Assembly (NCBI GenBank): GCA_900291925.1
Contig: UWYS01000003.1
Coordinates: 186,001 to 250,000 of the forward strand
DNA length: 64,000 bases
Direction: 5' to 3'
From: Thecaphora thlaspeos
Taxonomy: Eukaryota; Basidiomycota; Ustilaginomycetes; Urocystidales; Glomosporiaceae
In this document: one piece after another, positions 1-11,266 of the stretch
How positions within the stretch are numbered: position 1 is the stretch's first letter
Layout: each line of letters starts with the position of its first letter
Made by a program: the position numbers and the translations under genes
The notes under the pieces: model-generated
What the model was told of the DNA's origin: nothing
Databases searched by the model: none
The model's input: the letters and a program-made list of their open reading frames with translations, nothing else

Positions 1-1975
1 GACGGCAGGGCGAAAGTCCCGTTGCCGCCCAGCTAGAGTTGCGACAAACCCTCTGAAAATCTTTGCGCTGTGCGCTCGTCGCCTCACGCCGCCTGCCTCG
101 CGTTTCCTCGTTGCTGTTGCGCTGCCATGCCTCGGGGAAACAGAATGTCCCGTCCTCCGTTACAGTACGTCTCAGCAGGCTACCGTGGTGCTGTTCCTCT
201 TGAAACCTTTCTTCAACTGCTGTATCACTACTTACCTACACTAAGACTGTTACACCTGTGGGTACTCTGACGAGCCGTGCGGGTTTTCCATCTCGCTCTC
301 ATTCCGATGCGCGCCATCTGAATTTTGTACAGTGGCGCCTTGCCGAACCTTGACCCTAGTCGATGGGAGGAGCAGGAGCATGCCAGACGGAGTAGCGAGC
401 CTTGGACGCAGCACAGCTTCGCAAAAGGAGACGACACCCGCATCGAGGTACGATGTGGTTCTTGAGGCTCTTTTTTAACTTGTGTCTCGTCGCGCCACAC
501 CAAGTGAGGGTCAACAAGCGAGGCGGAAGGTGGATCGACATAAGCGGGGGCAAGACCTAAGAAACAGTTACCTGTAGGAAGGTGCATTGGGGAGTGGACG
601 AGCTCGAGATGCGGCGGCAAGGTACGTAGCGAGATCAACCCCTCACTTCCATCCTCGCCACTTTTAGACTTGCCGTGTTCCTGAAAAGAAAAGGGGGTGC
701 CCTTCGCCTTTCTATCGCCCACGCCAATACTGTAATGCCCTTTACGAGAAGGCAGGCAGGTCGCCTGCACAAGCGACAGTCGCGCATCGTTCCTCGATGA
801 GTACACGATGTGCGTTTGGCCCCCTATCCTCGAGATGTTGGAAAAATGCACAAGCGTTAAGCTCGAGATACGGGGCAGGACAACGAGCAGTCTCCCCCCT
901 GCCGCAAGATGCTCGCGCTCGTTACGGTGTTTGCGCGGCTGGACCACAATGGACGACGACGATGGCGACGGCAGGGTGGCGCCGACAGAGTTTGCAAGGC
1001 GATGCACCATGCCTCTGAGCGGTCGCAGATGGTGGGCCCATGGCCTCACCCTCTTCCTGCCATCCTTGTGGCTGCAAGCAATTTAACCGCAACTCAGACA
1101 AAAAGAGGACCGCCGCCTATATATGTAGAGGTTACGACAAGACGTGCTCTTCCACTTCCAGCCTCTTGTTCCGACAGCCAGCGGCATGCGACCGTCTCGG
1201 AGGAGGGACTGCCATCTCGGAGGCAGGGTCTGGGTTTCGCTGTAAAGTCGTGGATCCTGCAAAGAGAGCTCAGCAGCGGAGGGTCATCCTATCCTCACTC
1301 ATGCTAGAGCTCTGACAGAGTGGTGGTGAAGGCAATCAAAGCGAGGTGTGAGAGGCAGCCCTGTCACGAGCATCGCGTGCTCGCTCACCTTGTCGCGTCC
1401 AGAAGACTGCTTTCCTCCAGGGTGGCGGCGATGCGCTTCGTTTTCTGTTCGTGCTTGCACCGGTGCACCGTCTGCTAGGGAAGAAGAGGCCTAACTACAG
1501 TAGGAGTACGTACAGTAGCGGCGTGACCAGTCTTGTGCTCAAAGCAGCAGCGTGTATTTTATTATTGTTTGCTGTATGGCTCTGTATGTGCCCCTGTGCC
1601 TTCGGATAGATGCCGATGATGATGAATCCCGTCCCTGCTCGCCTGTCTCAGCGCCAAGGGAGTGGGAACCTAAGAGAGTGTATCAGCAGCGAGAGCCAGG
1701 GCAGGGCAACCAACTGCTGGGCTGCTCACCTACATACTGTACATACAGTACAGGGTTACAGGCGTGCGCACGGCCACGGCCTGGTGGTGAGCGAGGACCC
1801 CTTGCTTGCGTCTTGTTGGTGCAATGCCGTTGTGCTCGCGAGCCAGCTAACTGCTGCTCAAGCGCCACAAACCCACACCCCTTTGCCTCGTCCATTCCAA
1901 GATTCACCTCGCGCACCGCACTCGCCCTTTGCTGCTGTTCGCGCCCCTCCATCCCCTTACCCTCCCAGGCCACCG

Positions 1976-2027
1976 CCTATCGCCTATCGCCTATCGCCTA
2001 TCGCCTATCGCCCATCGCCCATCGCCA
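1976..2027. repeat. Tandem heptamer array (CGCCTAT)n
   Basis: About seven consecutive copies of a CGCCTAT/CGCCCAT heptamer can be read directly. The last copies have T-to-C changes. It lies in non-coding DNA. Confidence 0.9.
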
Positions 2028-3002
2028 TTCCCTTGTCCATCACTCCCATCCTTCCACCCCCGCTCCCTCTGATTCGTCCCAATCACCAACTCGACACCGT
2101 CGCGCCCGCCGTCGCCGTCGTATCCTGTCAATCCTACACCCACTCCGCCGTTCTCGTCCCCGTCGACTTGACTGCAGCCGCCCCCTCTTGTTACAGCTGG
2201 CCGTCGCATTCGCCGCCAGCGCCGCCGCTTGGACCTCCCCCGGAGATCCACCACCCAGCCGCCGCCGACACCCACCTCCTCTTCCGGCCCGTGATCCTCG
2301 CGATTCTTGGACCCCCGCCGCGCTCGTTGCCCATCCACATACTCGCCCCACCCGTCCCGAAGCTTTCTTGATCGGCAAGGCTCGACAGCCGGCTTGGTCA
2401 CCATCGGCCCTCTACGCTTCACCACTCTTCCTCCACTACTACTGCCACCAGGTGGCCGTCCCGTCTTGGCCGTCGGTATCTATATAAATTATATTATACT
2501 TCTTTCGCTTAGGGGGCGAGCAAGCGCGGCCGCTCGCGTCGGTGAGGCAAATCCCCCCGGAGGCATTCGGGCTAGACCGACACAGGCACACACACCTGCA
2601 CGCCCTCAGGCCCCTCGAGACCCCACCACCACCGCCAACGGACCTATCCGACCATCCTTTACCATCCGCCTCCCTCTGTCGTGGCCCCGCCCGCTTTTGG
2701 CACCAGTCGACGACACCGCGTCGGCATCCTCACCTCATCCGCCGACTACGTTGCCCGCCGGCGTTCCGCCACTTCTGTTGTAGCTCCGCTGGCTCTTTGT
2801 CGTCGCTGCAAAAGGGGGTGAGATCGAAGCCGCAACAACTGGCAAAGCAAGCAACCCCCGTTCAGCCTGGTTTCAACGCGAGGCAACCGACAGCAATCAC
2901 TGCGACTCGAGAGCAGCAGGCTTGCATCGGCGCTGCGCCGACGACCACCCCCACCTTCTCCGGTCGCGAGAGGCCCAAGCGAATTCGCTTCATATCGGGA
3001 CG

Positions 3003-3193
3003 GTGAGTGGGACCGTGACTTGCTAGCTCCCGTCCTGAGCTCAATGCTCTGGCTTCCCACCTTCCTCTCCCTGCCCTTCGCCTCGTCATCGATACCATCT
3101 CTGATTGCACTGGCAACGGCTGCTGACATTGTTCGACTCATGCACACCCACTCCTTGACAACGCACCGATGCACATTCCCCTGTCACATGCAG
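3003..3193 (+). other. Probable 5' UTR intron of the RasGEF gene
   Basis: A GTGAGT donor at 3003 and a CATGCAG acceptor ending at 3193 bound 191 nt with a CTGAC branch-point-like site near 3121. After the acceptor the frame of the RasGEF start at 3390 is open from 3195. The upstream exon in the matching phase has no ATG in its open stretch, so the intron is best read as lying in the 5' UTR. Confidence 0.5.
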
Positions 3194-3389
3194 GCGTTCG
3201 CAGACCTCAACACCTTTTTCCTTTCTCATCTTTCCCACCCTCGACTCTCTTCAAGACTCTCATCACACGACACGTCCTGAAGGCGGTCCCATTCCAGTAC
3301 AAGCAGCCAGCGTACGAGCCCCACAAGCACAACGACGACCGATACGAACGTCTCCGTCGGGAACGTATGCCCAGCAGCCCTCCAGCGCC

Positions 3390-6300
3390 ATGGCAGCAAT
3401 GGCTTCGCGGTATCGCGAGCTAGGCCGCAACGTTTTTGAAGACTCGTACCACAGCGGAGCGTCGGGCTCACGCTCGAGATTGCGGCCGCACCCGCAGACG
3501 CTGATCGTACATCATCCGCACAGCGAAGAGACCGACGAGACTTTTTTTGAGGCGGAACAGAGCATCGATAATGGCCAAGGCAGCTCGCTCTCGCCGACGC
3601 GGCCGCACCCCTACAGGACGATGAGGTCGCCCAACGGCGATCATGGCGCAGGTCGCGCCGACCAGGCAGAAGAGGAAGCGGAAGGGGGTGACGAGGGCGC
3701 CGAGGACGAGGATGGCGCCTACGCAGCGCCTGAGGAGTACGTCGTTGCGCTGCACGACTTTGCCTCGTTCAATACCACCTGCCTCTCGTTCACCGCGGGA
3801 CAGGTGATCAAGGTCTTTAACCGCGACAGCTCCGGCTGGTGGGATGGCGAGCTCAACGGCGAACGCGGCTGGTTCCCCAGCAATTACGTGGATCAGGAGG
3901 GCGTCTACATGGGCAGCAGCGGAGGGCTGAGGATGGCCATGGACGGAGAGCACCATCACCACCACCAGCATGACGTCGACGTGCACGGGACGGCCAGCTA
4001 CGCCGACCACGCGGGGGCCGAAGGCTATGGCGGCGGCGGCGGCGGTGGCAATCACCATGACGCCACGCACTCTTCGCGCTCGTCGCCAACCGAGGCGGAG
4101 CGCTACTACGATCCAAGGGCCTCGTCGCGATCAGTCACACCGACCTCGGTAATGTGGGCTGACCACGGCAACGCGGGCGTGCTCGATCCCATCCTTCACG
4201 CCATCGCGCTGCTCCACAACGCGGTGCGGGCTAACCGGGTGGCCCACTTCCAACCCTCGACTGCCTGCGTCATCTCGTCGGTCCGCTCGGTCCTCTCGGC
4301 GACCGACTGCCTGACGCGCGAGTCGCCCGTGCTCAAGTCGCATTCGGCGCTGGCCAAAGAGCGCAAGGCAATCCTCTCGGAGCTGAGCAGGCTCGTCGCA
4401 CAGGCGAGAAAGGCATCGGCGCCGATGGTCGACGAGACGCTGCGCGACCAGGAGATGGACTCCATGCTTCAGATGGCTGAGCACGTCCTCAATAACGTCC
4501 GGCGCTTCCTTCAGGTAGCGGTCGAGTGCGACATCGCCGTCCCCGAGCGGCGCTCCTCGGTCTACGACGACCTCTACACCGATGAGCACAGAAGCATCAC
4601 TGGAGCCCGCCACCGGATAGCGCAGGAGCGCAAAGAGCAGGACAAGACGCCGACGCCAGACTCGGTCGGCCGCCTCTCAGTGTCTGGGGCTGGGGTAGGC
4701 GTGGCGTACGGCTCGAGCAGCGTCCAGTACCCGCCGCGGATCGCCAAGAGCCATGGCGACCTGCGCAATGTGATCCACTCTTCGCGGCGCAAGGGGTCCG
4801 ATCCCTCGAGCGACGAGAGCTACGATGTTGACACCATCGCGGACGCGCGATCTGCCTCGCACAACCGGCTCGTCGCCGGCCACGGCGCCGACTCAAGCTC
4901 GGACTCGCCCGACTCGGCCTCGGGGCACGAGATTGTCTCACGAAGCGGTTCGACCGAGTCACTGATGGAGGCCGGGCCGGCGGAGAGGCATCCGCAGGAG
5001 GTGATGCACCGGCTGAGCCTGGCCAACGATCAGCTGCTCTCGACTATCGCCGCATTCATTGGCCACGTCCACACCCACACTGCCGAGAGCCACGCTTCGA
5101 GCTACGCGCGCCTGATTGACACGACGCGTGAAGCTGTCGACGGGGTGAGGGACCTGCTGCTCGTCGTCGAGGCGGTCAATAACAGCACGACGCTCCAGGC
5201 GCAGCGGCCGCGCGAGACAGCAATCCTCTGGGAGACGCGCGAGAGCCTGTACGAGGCCACCACTGTCCTCGTCACAGCGGCACGCGTGATCACGTCGACG
5301 CCCGGCAGCGGAAGCGCACCATCCGGCGCCACCTCCGAGGCCGAGGATAAGTCGCGACTGCTGCAGGCGGCGACGGGCGTGCTGTGGACGGGCGGTGAGT
5401 GTGTCGGCGCAGTCCGTCTCTGCCTCGACAAGCTGGACGCTTCTGTCACGATCCTCCTCCCAGGGCCGAACCGCTCGCACAACAGCAACAGTCACGGCAA
5501 CAGCAGCCGGGAACGAGCTTCGCAGCAGGTCTCCGCGATTCGCCACAGAAAGGTGGTCGCTGTTGGCGACGAGGATAAGAAAGAGGACGAGGACGACCCT
5601 CGCGACGCAGACACATCATCGGGCGCCGCCGCCGCCGCCAGACTCTGTCGAGGCAGGCATACGCTCTCCTTCCTCGGCCGCAAGGCCACCAGCCTGACCT
5701 GCCTCAAGGAAAAGTACGAGCGGGAAGGCTATGTCGACCGCTTCGATAGCGTCACCGAGGACTACCTCGACGAGGACTACCTCGACGAGGACGATGAGGA
5801 CTATGATGACGACCGGGGCAGTAGCAGGAGCAGCACGGCGGTGCAGCCCGGGCGCGGCACGCGCGCGATCGGCCGATATAACCGGGGCGAGCTCCGCCTC
5901 AACGACCTCAGAAGCGCAGCAGCCAACGCCGCTCCTCCCGCGCCGAAGTCCGCACCGTCGACCTCGGAACCGCGCAGGATGCTGGGGACTGACGATGCTA
6001 CAAGTGATTCGACCAGCGAGCCCATGTCGCGCGAGCACTCGCGGACCTCGGGCTCGACGCTGCAGTCGGCGTGCTCCGATTACACCGCCGACACGTCGGC
6101 GAGGCCCTCGCTCGACCTCAACCACGCCAACGGCAGCAGCAACGGCAGCAGCATCGGCTTGGACTCGAACCTCGCGCCCGGCTCGCTCCAGGGCGCCCTT
6201 GGCCGCGATCGTGAGCTCACTTGGCCGTCGCCGCTCGTCGAACTGAGGCGGGCCAGCGAGGCGCCGCCGCGGATGGCGGGCCCTATCAGCCCGTCTGGCT

Positions 6301-8021
6301 CGGTTGCCAGCATGCCCGGCAGCTCGGACGGCCTGGCCCAACTGCGCGCGGGCGCGGGAACCGTCTCAACGATGCCCGCCTCGGCGCTGGCGCTCGAGGC
6401 CAGGCTTGGCAAGCCAGGCTACGAGGGCGTCGAGATGATGTATAACTCCGAGGGACAAGTGACAGGTGCGACGCTCAACGCGCTGGTTGGCAAAATGACG
6501 CCACACGGCTCGACGGTCGATGCGACGTTCTCAGGCGCCTTCTACCTCTGCTTCCGGCTGTTCACGTCGCCGGCTGAGCTGCTCTCGGTGCTGATCTCCC
6601 GCTTTCATCTCCAGCCGCCTGATGATGTCAAGCGGAGCGATGCGGATTTGGCCAGCTGGAACGACCACGTCCTGGTCCCCGTCCGCCTGCGTGTGCTTAA
6701 CTTTCTCAAGAGCTGGCTCGAGAGCCACTGGCATGCACCGACGGACCAGGTCATTCTGGACCGGCTGATCGCCTTTACCCAGCAGGCCGGGACCGGTCCG
6801 CTCGCCAAGCCGGCGCAGCGTCTCGAGGAGCTAGTGCGCAAGCGCCTCACCAGCGGCGCCTCCAAGGTCAACGTGCTCGTCGGAAACCAGCGCGGCCCGG
6901 GGTGCTTGCAGCGGGTCATCTCGTCCGAAGGCACCAAGAAAGGCGCCTCGGCAATGGCGTTGACGATGACCGACACGTCGCAGATGTACGCGCCGTCTGC
7001 CTTCGTCCGGTGCGGACCGGCGCCGCCGGCCTCGGTCGTTTCGAAGACGTTGCTCGCCAACCTGCGTTCGGACAACGTCCAGAAGGTCAACGTGATCGAC
7101 TTTGACCCTCTCGAGCTGGCGCGCCAGCTGACGATTGTCGATAGCAAGCTCTACTGTGCCATCCAGCCCGAGGAGCTGCTGGGGGCAAAGTTCACAAAGG
7201 AGACGGTCGCCGCGGTCGCTGGCGGCAGCAGTGGTGGCAGCGGCGGTGACGACGCCAATGTCAAGAGCATGAGCTCGATGAGCACGCGCATCACCGGCTG
7301 GGTAAGCGAGTGCATCCTGGGCGAGGCCGACGCACGGAAGCGCACCCAGCTAGTCAAGTTCTTCATCAAGCTAGGCGACCGGTGCGAGGCGCTGAGCAAC
7401 TTCCACACGCTCATGGCGATCCAGTGCGCGCTCAACTCTTCGACCATCGCCCGGCTCAAGAAAACCTGGGACGGGCTGCCGCAAAAGTACCGCATCATGA
7501 TGGACCACCAACGGCGGTCGATCGAACACACGCGCAACTACGCTGGCTACCGCGCGCGCCTCCGCGCGACCGAACCGCCGGCGATCCCCTTCCTGGGCCT
7601 CTTCCTGACTGACCTGACGTTCTGCTACGAGGGCAACGCGGCAACGCGGCCGTGTCCCGCCGCGCCGGACAAGAAGCTGCTCAACTTTGACAAGTACGTC
7701 AAGATCAGCCGGATCATCAGCGAGATGCAGCGCTTCCAGGTCCCCTTTAGCCTGGTCGAGGTTCCGGAGATTCAGGGCTACCTGCGCGCTGCGCTCAACG
7801 ACGTCTCGTCCGGCAGTGGCGGGATTGGCGCCGACGACCTCTACCGCCGCAGCCTGCTGCTGGAGCCGCGCGGCGGCAAGGCCCCATCGTCGTCCAACAG
7901 CTCGCACGGCACTGGACCGTCGCCCGCCTCGATCGCGATGCGTAGCAACGGCAACGGCCACGGCCACGACGCGAAGTCTGGCGGGCTCGACATCTTCAAT
8001 TGGCGGACCGAAAAGACGTGA
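3390..8021 (+). CDS. CDC25: Cdc25-like Ras guanine-nucleotide exchange factor with SH3 domain
   Basis: This single-exon gene encodes 1543 aa. An SH3 domain lies at about residues 117-170 (ALHDF, then SGWWDGEL and GWFPSNYV). A RasGEF N-terminal module is at about 1006-1120 (motifs MMYNSEGQV, GAFYLCFRLF) and the RasGEF catalytic core at about 1225-1480 (FDPLELARQLT, RCEALSNFHTLMAIQCAL, PFLGLFLTDLTF). This order is that of fungal Cdc25 proteins, which load GTP onto Ras at the membrane and feed cAMP/PKA or MAPK signalling; the Ustilago Sql2 protein is of this kind. Long Ser-rich linkers and an acidic DEDY repeat (residues about 790-810) separate the domains. The start is the ATG in a GCCATGG context. 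The frame is open for 65 further codons upstream but without an ATG. The domain call is firm; the exact GTPase partner is inferred. Confidence 0.92.
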   Translation: MAAMASRYRELGRNVFEDSYHSGASGSRSRLRPHPQTLIVHHPHSEETDETFFEAEQSIDNGQGSSLSPTRPHPYRTMRSPNGDHGAGRADQAEEEAEGGDEGAEDEDGAYAAPEEYVVALHDFASFNTTCLSFTAGQVIKVFNRDSSGWWDGELNGERGWFPSNYVDQEGVYMGSSGGLRMAMDGEHHHHHQHDVDVHGTASYADHAGAEGYGGGGGGGNHHDATHSSRSSPTEAERYYDPRASSRSVTPTSVMWADHGNAGVLDPILHAIALLHNAVRANRVAHFQPSTACVISSVRSVLSATDCLTRESPVLKSHSALAKERKAILSELSRLVAQARKASAPMVDETLRDQEMDSMLQMAEHVLNNVRRFLQVAVECDIAVPERRSSVYDDLYTDEHRSITGARHRIAQERKEQDKTPTPDSVGRLSVSGAGVGVAYGSSSVQYPPRIAKSHGDLRNVIHSSRRKGSDPSSDESYDVDTIADARSASHNRLVAGHGADSSSDSPDSASGHEIVSRSGSTESLMEAGPAERHPQEVMHRLSLANDQLLSTIAAFIGHVHTHTAESHASSYARLIDTTREAVDGVRDLLLVVEAVNNSTTLQAQRPRETAILWETRESLYEATTVLVTAARVITSTPGSGSAPSGATSEAEDKSRLLQAATGVLWTGGECVGAVRLCLDKLDASVTILLPGPNRSHNSNSHGNSSRERASQQVSAIRHRKVVAVGDEDKKEDEDDPRDADTSSGAAAAARLCRGRHTLSFLGRKATSLTCLKEKYEREGYVDRFDSVTEDYLDEDYLDEDDEDYDDDRGSSRSSTAVQPGRGTRAIGRYNRGELRLNDLRSAAANAAPPAPKSAPSTSEPRRMLGTDDATSDSTSEPMSREHSRTSGSTLQSACSDYTADTSARPSLDLNHANGSSNGSSIGLDSNLAPGSLQGALGRDRELTWPSPLVELRRASEAPPRMAGPISPSGSVASMPGSSDGLAQLRAGAGTVSTMPASALALEARLGKPGYEGVEMMYNSEGQVTGATLNALVGKMTPHGSTVDATFSGAFYLCFRLFTSPAELLSVLISRFHLQPPDDVKRSDADLASWNDHVLVPVRLRVLNFLKSWLESHWHAPTDQVILDRLIAFTQQAGTGPLAKPAQRLEELVRKRLTSGASKVNVLVGNQRGPGCLQRVISSEGTKKGASAMALTMTDTSQMYAPSAFVRCGPAPPASVVSKTLLANLRSDNVQKVNVIDFDPLELARQLTIVDSKLYCAIQPEELLGAKFTKETVAAVAGGSSGGSGGDDANVKSMSSMSTRITGWVSECILGEADARKRTQLVKFFIKLGDRCEALSNFHTLMAIQCALNSSTIARLKKTWDGLPQKYRIMMDHQRRSIEHTRNYAGYRARLRATEPPAIPFLGLFLTDLTFCYEGNAATRPCPAAPDKKLLNFDKYVKISRIISEMQRFQVPFSLVEVPEIQGYLRAALNDVSSGSGGIGADDLYRRSLLLEPRGGKAPSSSNSSHGTGPSPASIAMRSNGNGHGHDAKSGGLDIFNWRTEKT

Positions 8022-9383
8022 GCGTCAGGGGCGGCGAGAGGGGGCCTGTTGCGGTAACAGAGGCCAGACGGTAGCTGCGACGTCGTCCCCGCCGTCTAGA
8101 GTAGTGTGGAGTGGATTCGTTAAAAGGCGTCGAGAAGAGATTCGCTGCGGACGGGGCTTCTCCGCTCGAGGGACGCTTCAGCTGGTGGGGCCTGATCTTG
8201 TTGGCCGATGTTATATAACCCGACCATCCTTGCTCCTTGTTCCTCGTCCTCCTCCCTTCTTACTCTGCATCGTTCCAATCGGACCAACACGGTCCTCGCT
8301 TCTATCTTTACTTCCGGTCCTGCCCGCACTTACCTACACTACTATTATCCGTAGTCTCTGTGATAGTCGTCACGGGTCTGCAACCTCGTCCTCCTGCCCT
8401 CTCGTCTTCGTCGAGGCACTTCCCCTCTCTTTCTGTTGCTCTCTCTCTTTCTCGCCCTCTGTCAAGAATGACAACCAGTCATTATCCCATCGCCCAACCA
8501 GAACTACCCGCGGCGATAGGCTATCGTCCGTGCCAAACAGACCATCGAATGATCGTAGTCGCCGCGAGCGGAGGAGCGCGCGCTTTGTTGCTGGCTGGAC
8601 AGAGACGGACGGCTGAACGCTGCATGACGAGAACTCGAGGGCGGGTAGGAGGGGGGACAGAAAGATCCGCTGCCTTTTCTGCGAGCCTCGGCGTGGCGGC
8701 CGGTCGTCGGGGAGGCAGCATCACACCCACCCCCGCTTCCCCCGCTCCCCCTGTGTCCGTGATGGACCTCGAGTGGCAAGGTAACTCGGACGTCTCTCTC
8801 TCGCTCTCTCTCTCTCTCTCTCCGACAACTCTTCCAGGTCAGGTAGCATCAGGGAGAATAGCATACAGCAGACCATGACCGCAAGGCAGCCTCGTTTTGG
8901 TGGAGCGTGGCTCGCGACGAATCGGGACGCGGAGGGTGAGGTGGCAGGGCGATTCCGCCCCGATCGACATGTTTGAATTTGTTTTTTTCTCTCTCTTGTA
9001 TTCGCTGCCCGCGGCCTGACTTTTTTTTTTTATAGTGAAATGGCGCAGGAAGAAGCAGCGATCTCCGATTTGAAGCGAGGACCCCGGGACCCTCCTCGAA
9101 CATCGCAGCGCAGGCGGGCGGCCGGCCCAGGGAGAAGCGGATCGAAGAGCAGCCGGGGGAGGGTGCGGGCTGGGCGAACGCCTGACCGACCGTCGAGCGC
9201 CCGTCACACAGCGAACAAAACGACGACGGCGCCGACCCGCAGGCACCACCTCGTCTGGCCTCGGAACTCGTCATCGTCCCCTGTCTCTTCTGCACCATCG
9301 CATCTTCCTTCCCTTGCGCAACCTTCCCACACCCGTGGAACCCTACCCTCTCCATCGTCCTACCCTCCCTTCCCTCATCCGTC
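8022..9383. other. Intergenic region between RasGEF and KGD2
   Basis: No credible gene was seen. It contains the RasGEF 3' UTR, a TTATATAA sequence at about 8212, a (CT)n microsatellite near 8791-8822 and a 12-nt T run at about 9021-9032. Pyrimidine-rich sequence just upstream of 9384 fits a fungal promoter. Confidence 0.5.
8791..8822. repeat. (CT)n microsatellite
   Basis: A run of CT dinucleotides with occasional CG interruption is directly visible in non-coding DNA. Confidence 0.85.
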
Positions 9384-11266
9384 ATGCTTCCTCGAACAGC
9401 GCAGTCCGGCTTGCGTGCCGCCGCACGAGTCGCCAGGTCCTCCACCTCGTCTACCGTCCTGGCGCGACGGGCTCTCTCCACCACCCCCGCCGCCTCCAAG
9501 GTCGCCTCTTCCTCATCAAGACAGCTCGTCTTTTCCGCGACAAAATCTGGTCTCGATGCTCGGTGGGTCTCTTGCGCACCTTCCTCACCTTTCTGGAAAA
9601 ACAGACGATGGGCTCGGAGTTCCTTGTCGTGCTTTGGCTCGACGTCGGGACAGGGCTTGCTGCTACGGCTCGTCGTGCTCTCTCGCTCGAAGAGCCGCGC
9701 CCTTTCGTGTCGCTTGCGACATGGGCTGACCACTGCCCGTCCACTCTCCTCTTCTCATCTGCCCCAACCTCAACTTCGTCCTCCGCACAGCCTCTTTTCG
9801 TCGTCTGCTCTGCGCAGGGAGATCATCAAGGTCCCCCAGATGGCCGAGTCGATCACCGAGGGTACTCTCAAGCAGTGGAACAAGAAGGTTGGCGACTTTG
9901 TCAAGGCTGACGAAGAGGTCGCTACCATCGAGACCGACAAGGTGAGTCGAGCGAGTCTTTGGCTCGGATGGCCTCGAGACATCCCAGGGCTCTGCCTCTG
10001 CCGATGGCAGTGATCTTTACCGCCGTGCACAACAGCTGCGCCACAATTCCTCTTCTGACGTCTTCCTCGTCCGTGCCTACCAAACATGCCTGACTCTCCC
10101 TATCTGCTTACGCGGCTGCCTCACGGGACCAAACACAGATTGACGTTTCGGTCAACGCGCCCCAATCAGGTACCATTGTAGAGGTCTTCGCCAACGAAGA
10201 GGACACCGTCGAGGTCGGCAAGGACCTATTCAAGCTCGAGCCGGGCGAGGGCCCCTCGGAGGGATCGAGCGGCGGCGAGGAGAAGAAGTCCGAAGAGCCC
10301 AAGAAGGATGAGTCGAAGAAGGAGGAGCCCAAGAAGGACGAGTCGAAGCCCTCCAAGAAGGATGAGCCGAAGCCTACGTCTTCCAAGAACCTCGATGAGA
10401 AGCCGTCGCCCGCCTCGGCGTCCAAGCCCGCCTCGCCGCCGCCGTCCGGAAAGTCATCCGACAGCAGCAGCAGCAGCAGCTCGAGCTCGAGCTCCGGCAA
10501 GGGCAGCAGCAGCAGTAGCAGCGGTAGCTCGCAGCCCCCCAAGCCCGTCACGCCTGGCTCGCGCGAGGTGTCGCGGGTCAAGATGAGCCGCATGCGCCTG
10601 CGCATCGCCGAGAGGCTAAAGCAGTCGCAGAACACGGCCGCCTCGCTGACGACGTTCAACGAGATCGACATGTCTGCGCTGATGGCATTTCGCGGCCGGC
10701 ACAAGGACCGCATCCTCAAGGAGAAGGGCGTCAAGCTCGGCTTCATGGGTGCGTTCGCTAAGGCGAGCGTCATGGCGCTCAAGGACATTCCCGCCGCCAA
10801 CGCGAGCATTGAGGGCGAGGGCCTGGGCGACACGATCGTCTACCGCGACTACGTCGACCTGAGCGTTGCCGTGAGCACGGACAAGGGCCTGGTGACGCCC
10901 GTCGTGCGCAACGTTGAGACGATGAGCATGGTCGAGATCGAGGAGGCCATCGCTGGCCTGGGCAAGAAGGCGCGCGACAACAAGCTGACGCTCGAGGACA
11001 TGACGGGTGGCACGTTCACCATCTCCAACGGCGGCGTCTTTGGTTCGCTGTACGGCACGCCGATCCTCAACCTGCCCGGCTCCGCCATCCTGGGGATGCA
11101 CGCCATCAAGGAGAAGGCGTGGGTCGTCGACGGCAAGATTGAGATCCGTCCGATCATGGTCGTCGCTCTGACGTACGACCACCGCCTGCTCGACGGCAGG
11201 GAGGCCGTCACCTTCCTGGTCAAGCTCAAGCAGTACCTCGAGGACATGCCCAGCATGCTCCTCTAA
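9384..11266 (+). CDS. KGD2: Dihydrolipoamide succinyltransferase, E2 of 2-oxoglutarate dehydrogenase
   Basis: The proposed exons are 9384-9562, 9791-9941 and 10139-11266, joining in phase to 485 aa. Residues 1 to about 65 are Arg/Ser/Ala-rich and acid-free at the start, as in a mitochondrial presequence. A lipoyl domain follows, with the lipoylated lysine in IETDK at the end of exon 2. A Lys/Glu/Pro/Ser-rich linker (10250-10560) replaces any clear E1/E3-binding domain. The C-terminal 2-oxoacid acyltransferase domain ends with the active-site DHRLLDG (about residues 458-464; His and Asp catalytic). The enzyme transfers succinyl groups to CoA in the mitochondrial TCA cycle. The [16 protein letters not shown] start of the lipoyl domain is closer to yeast Kgd2 than to pyruvate dehydrogenase E2. 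Intron 1 is 228 nt and open throughout. Confidence 0.93.

Larger units (their letters stand above)
1..3389. other. Gene-free leader and spacer upstream of the RasGEF gene
   Basis: No reading frame here has recognisable domain content; the longer open frames are Arg/Pro/Ser-rich, as expected from chance reading of GC-rich DNA. The stretch holds TATA-like sequences at about 1117-1126 and 2479-2493, several ACTGTAC/GTACAGT motifs (about 158, 731, 1499-1515 and 1735-1751), a 7-bp tandem array (1976-2027) and a probable 5' UTR intron (3003-3193). It probably contains the promoter and spliced leader of the gene starting at 3390, and perhaps the flank of a gene left of the window. Confidence 0.5.

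Noticed and set aside
228..1049. 273-codon open frame on the minus strand
   Set aside because: Composition is Arg/Ser/His/Leu without motifs, no homology recognised, and it lies in a region with overlapping chance frames on both strands.
1552..2487. 311-codon open frame on the plus strand
   Set aside because: It starts at a non-ATG codon, crosses the CGCCTAT tandem array and is Pro/Arg/Ser low-complexity; better explained as leader DNA.
5616..6341. Long antisense open frame inside the RasGEF gene
   Set aside because: It is the complement of biased coding sequence; the plus-strand frame has clear domains on both sides.
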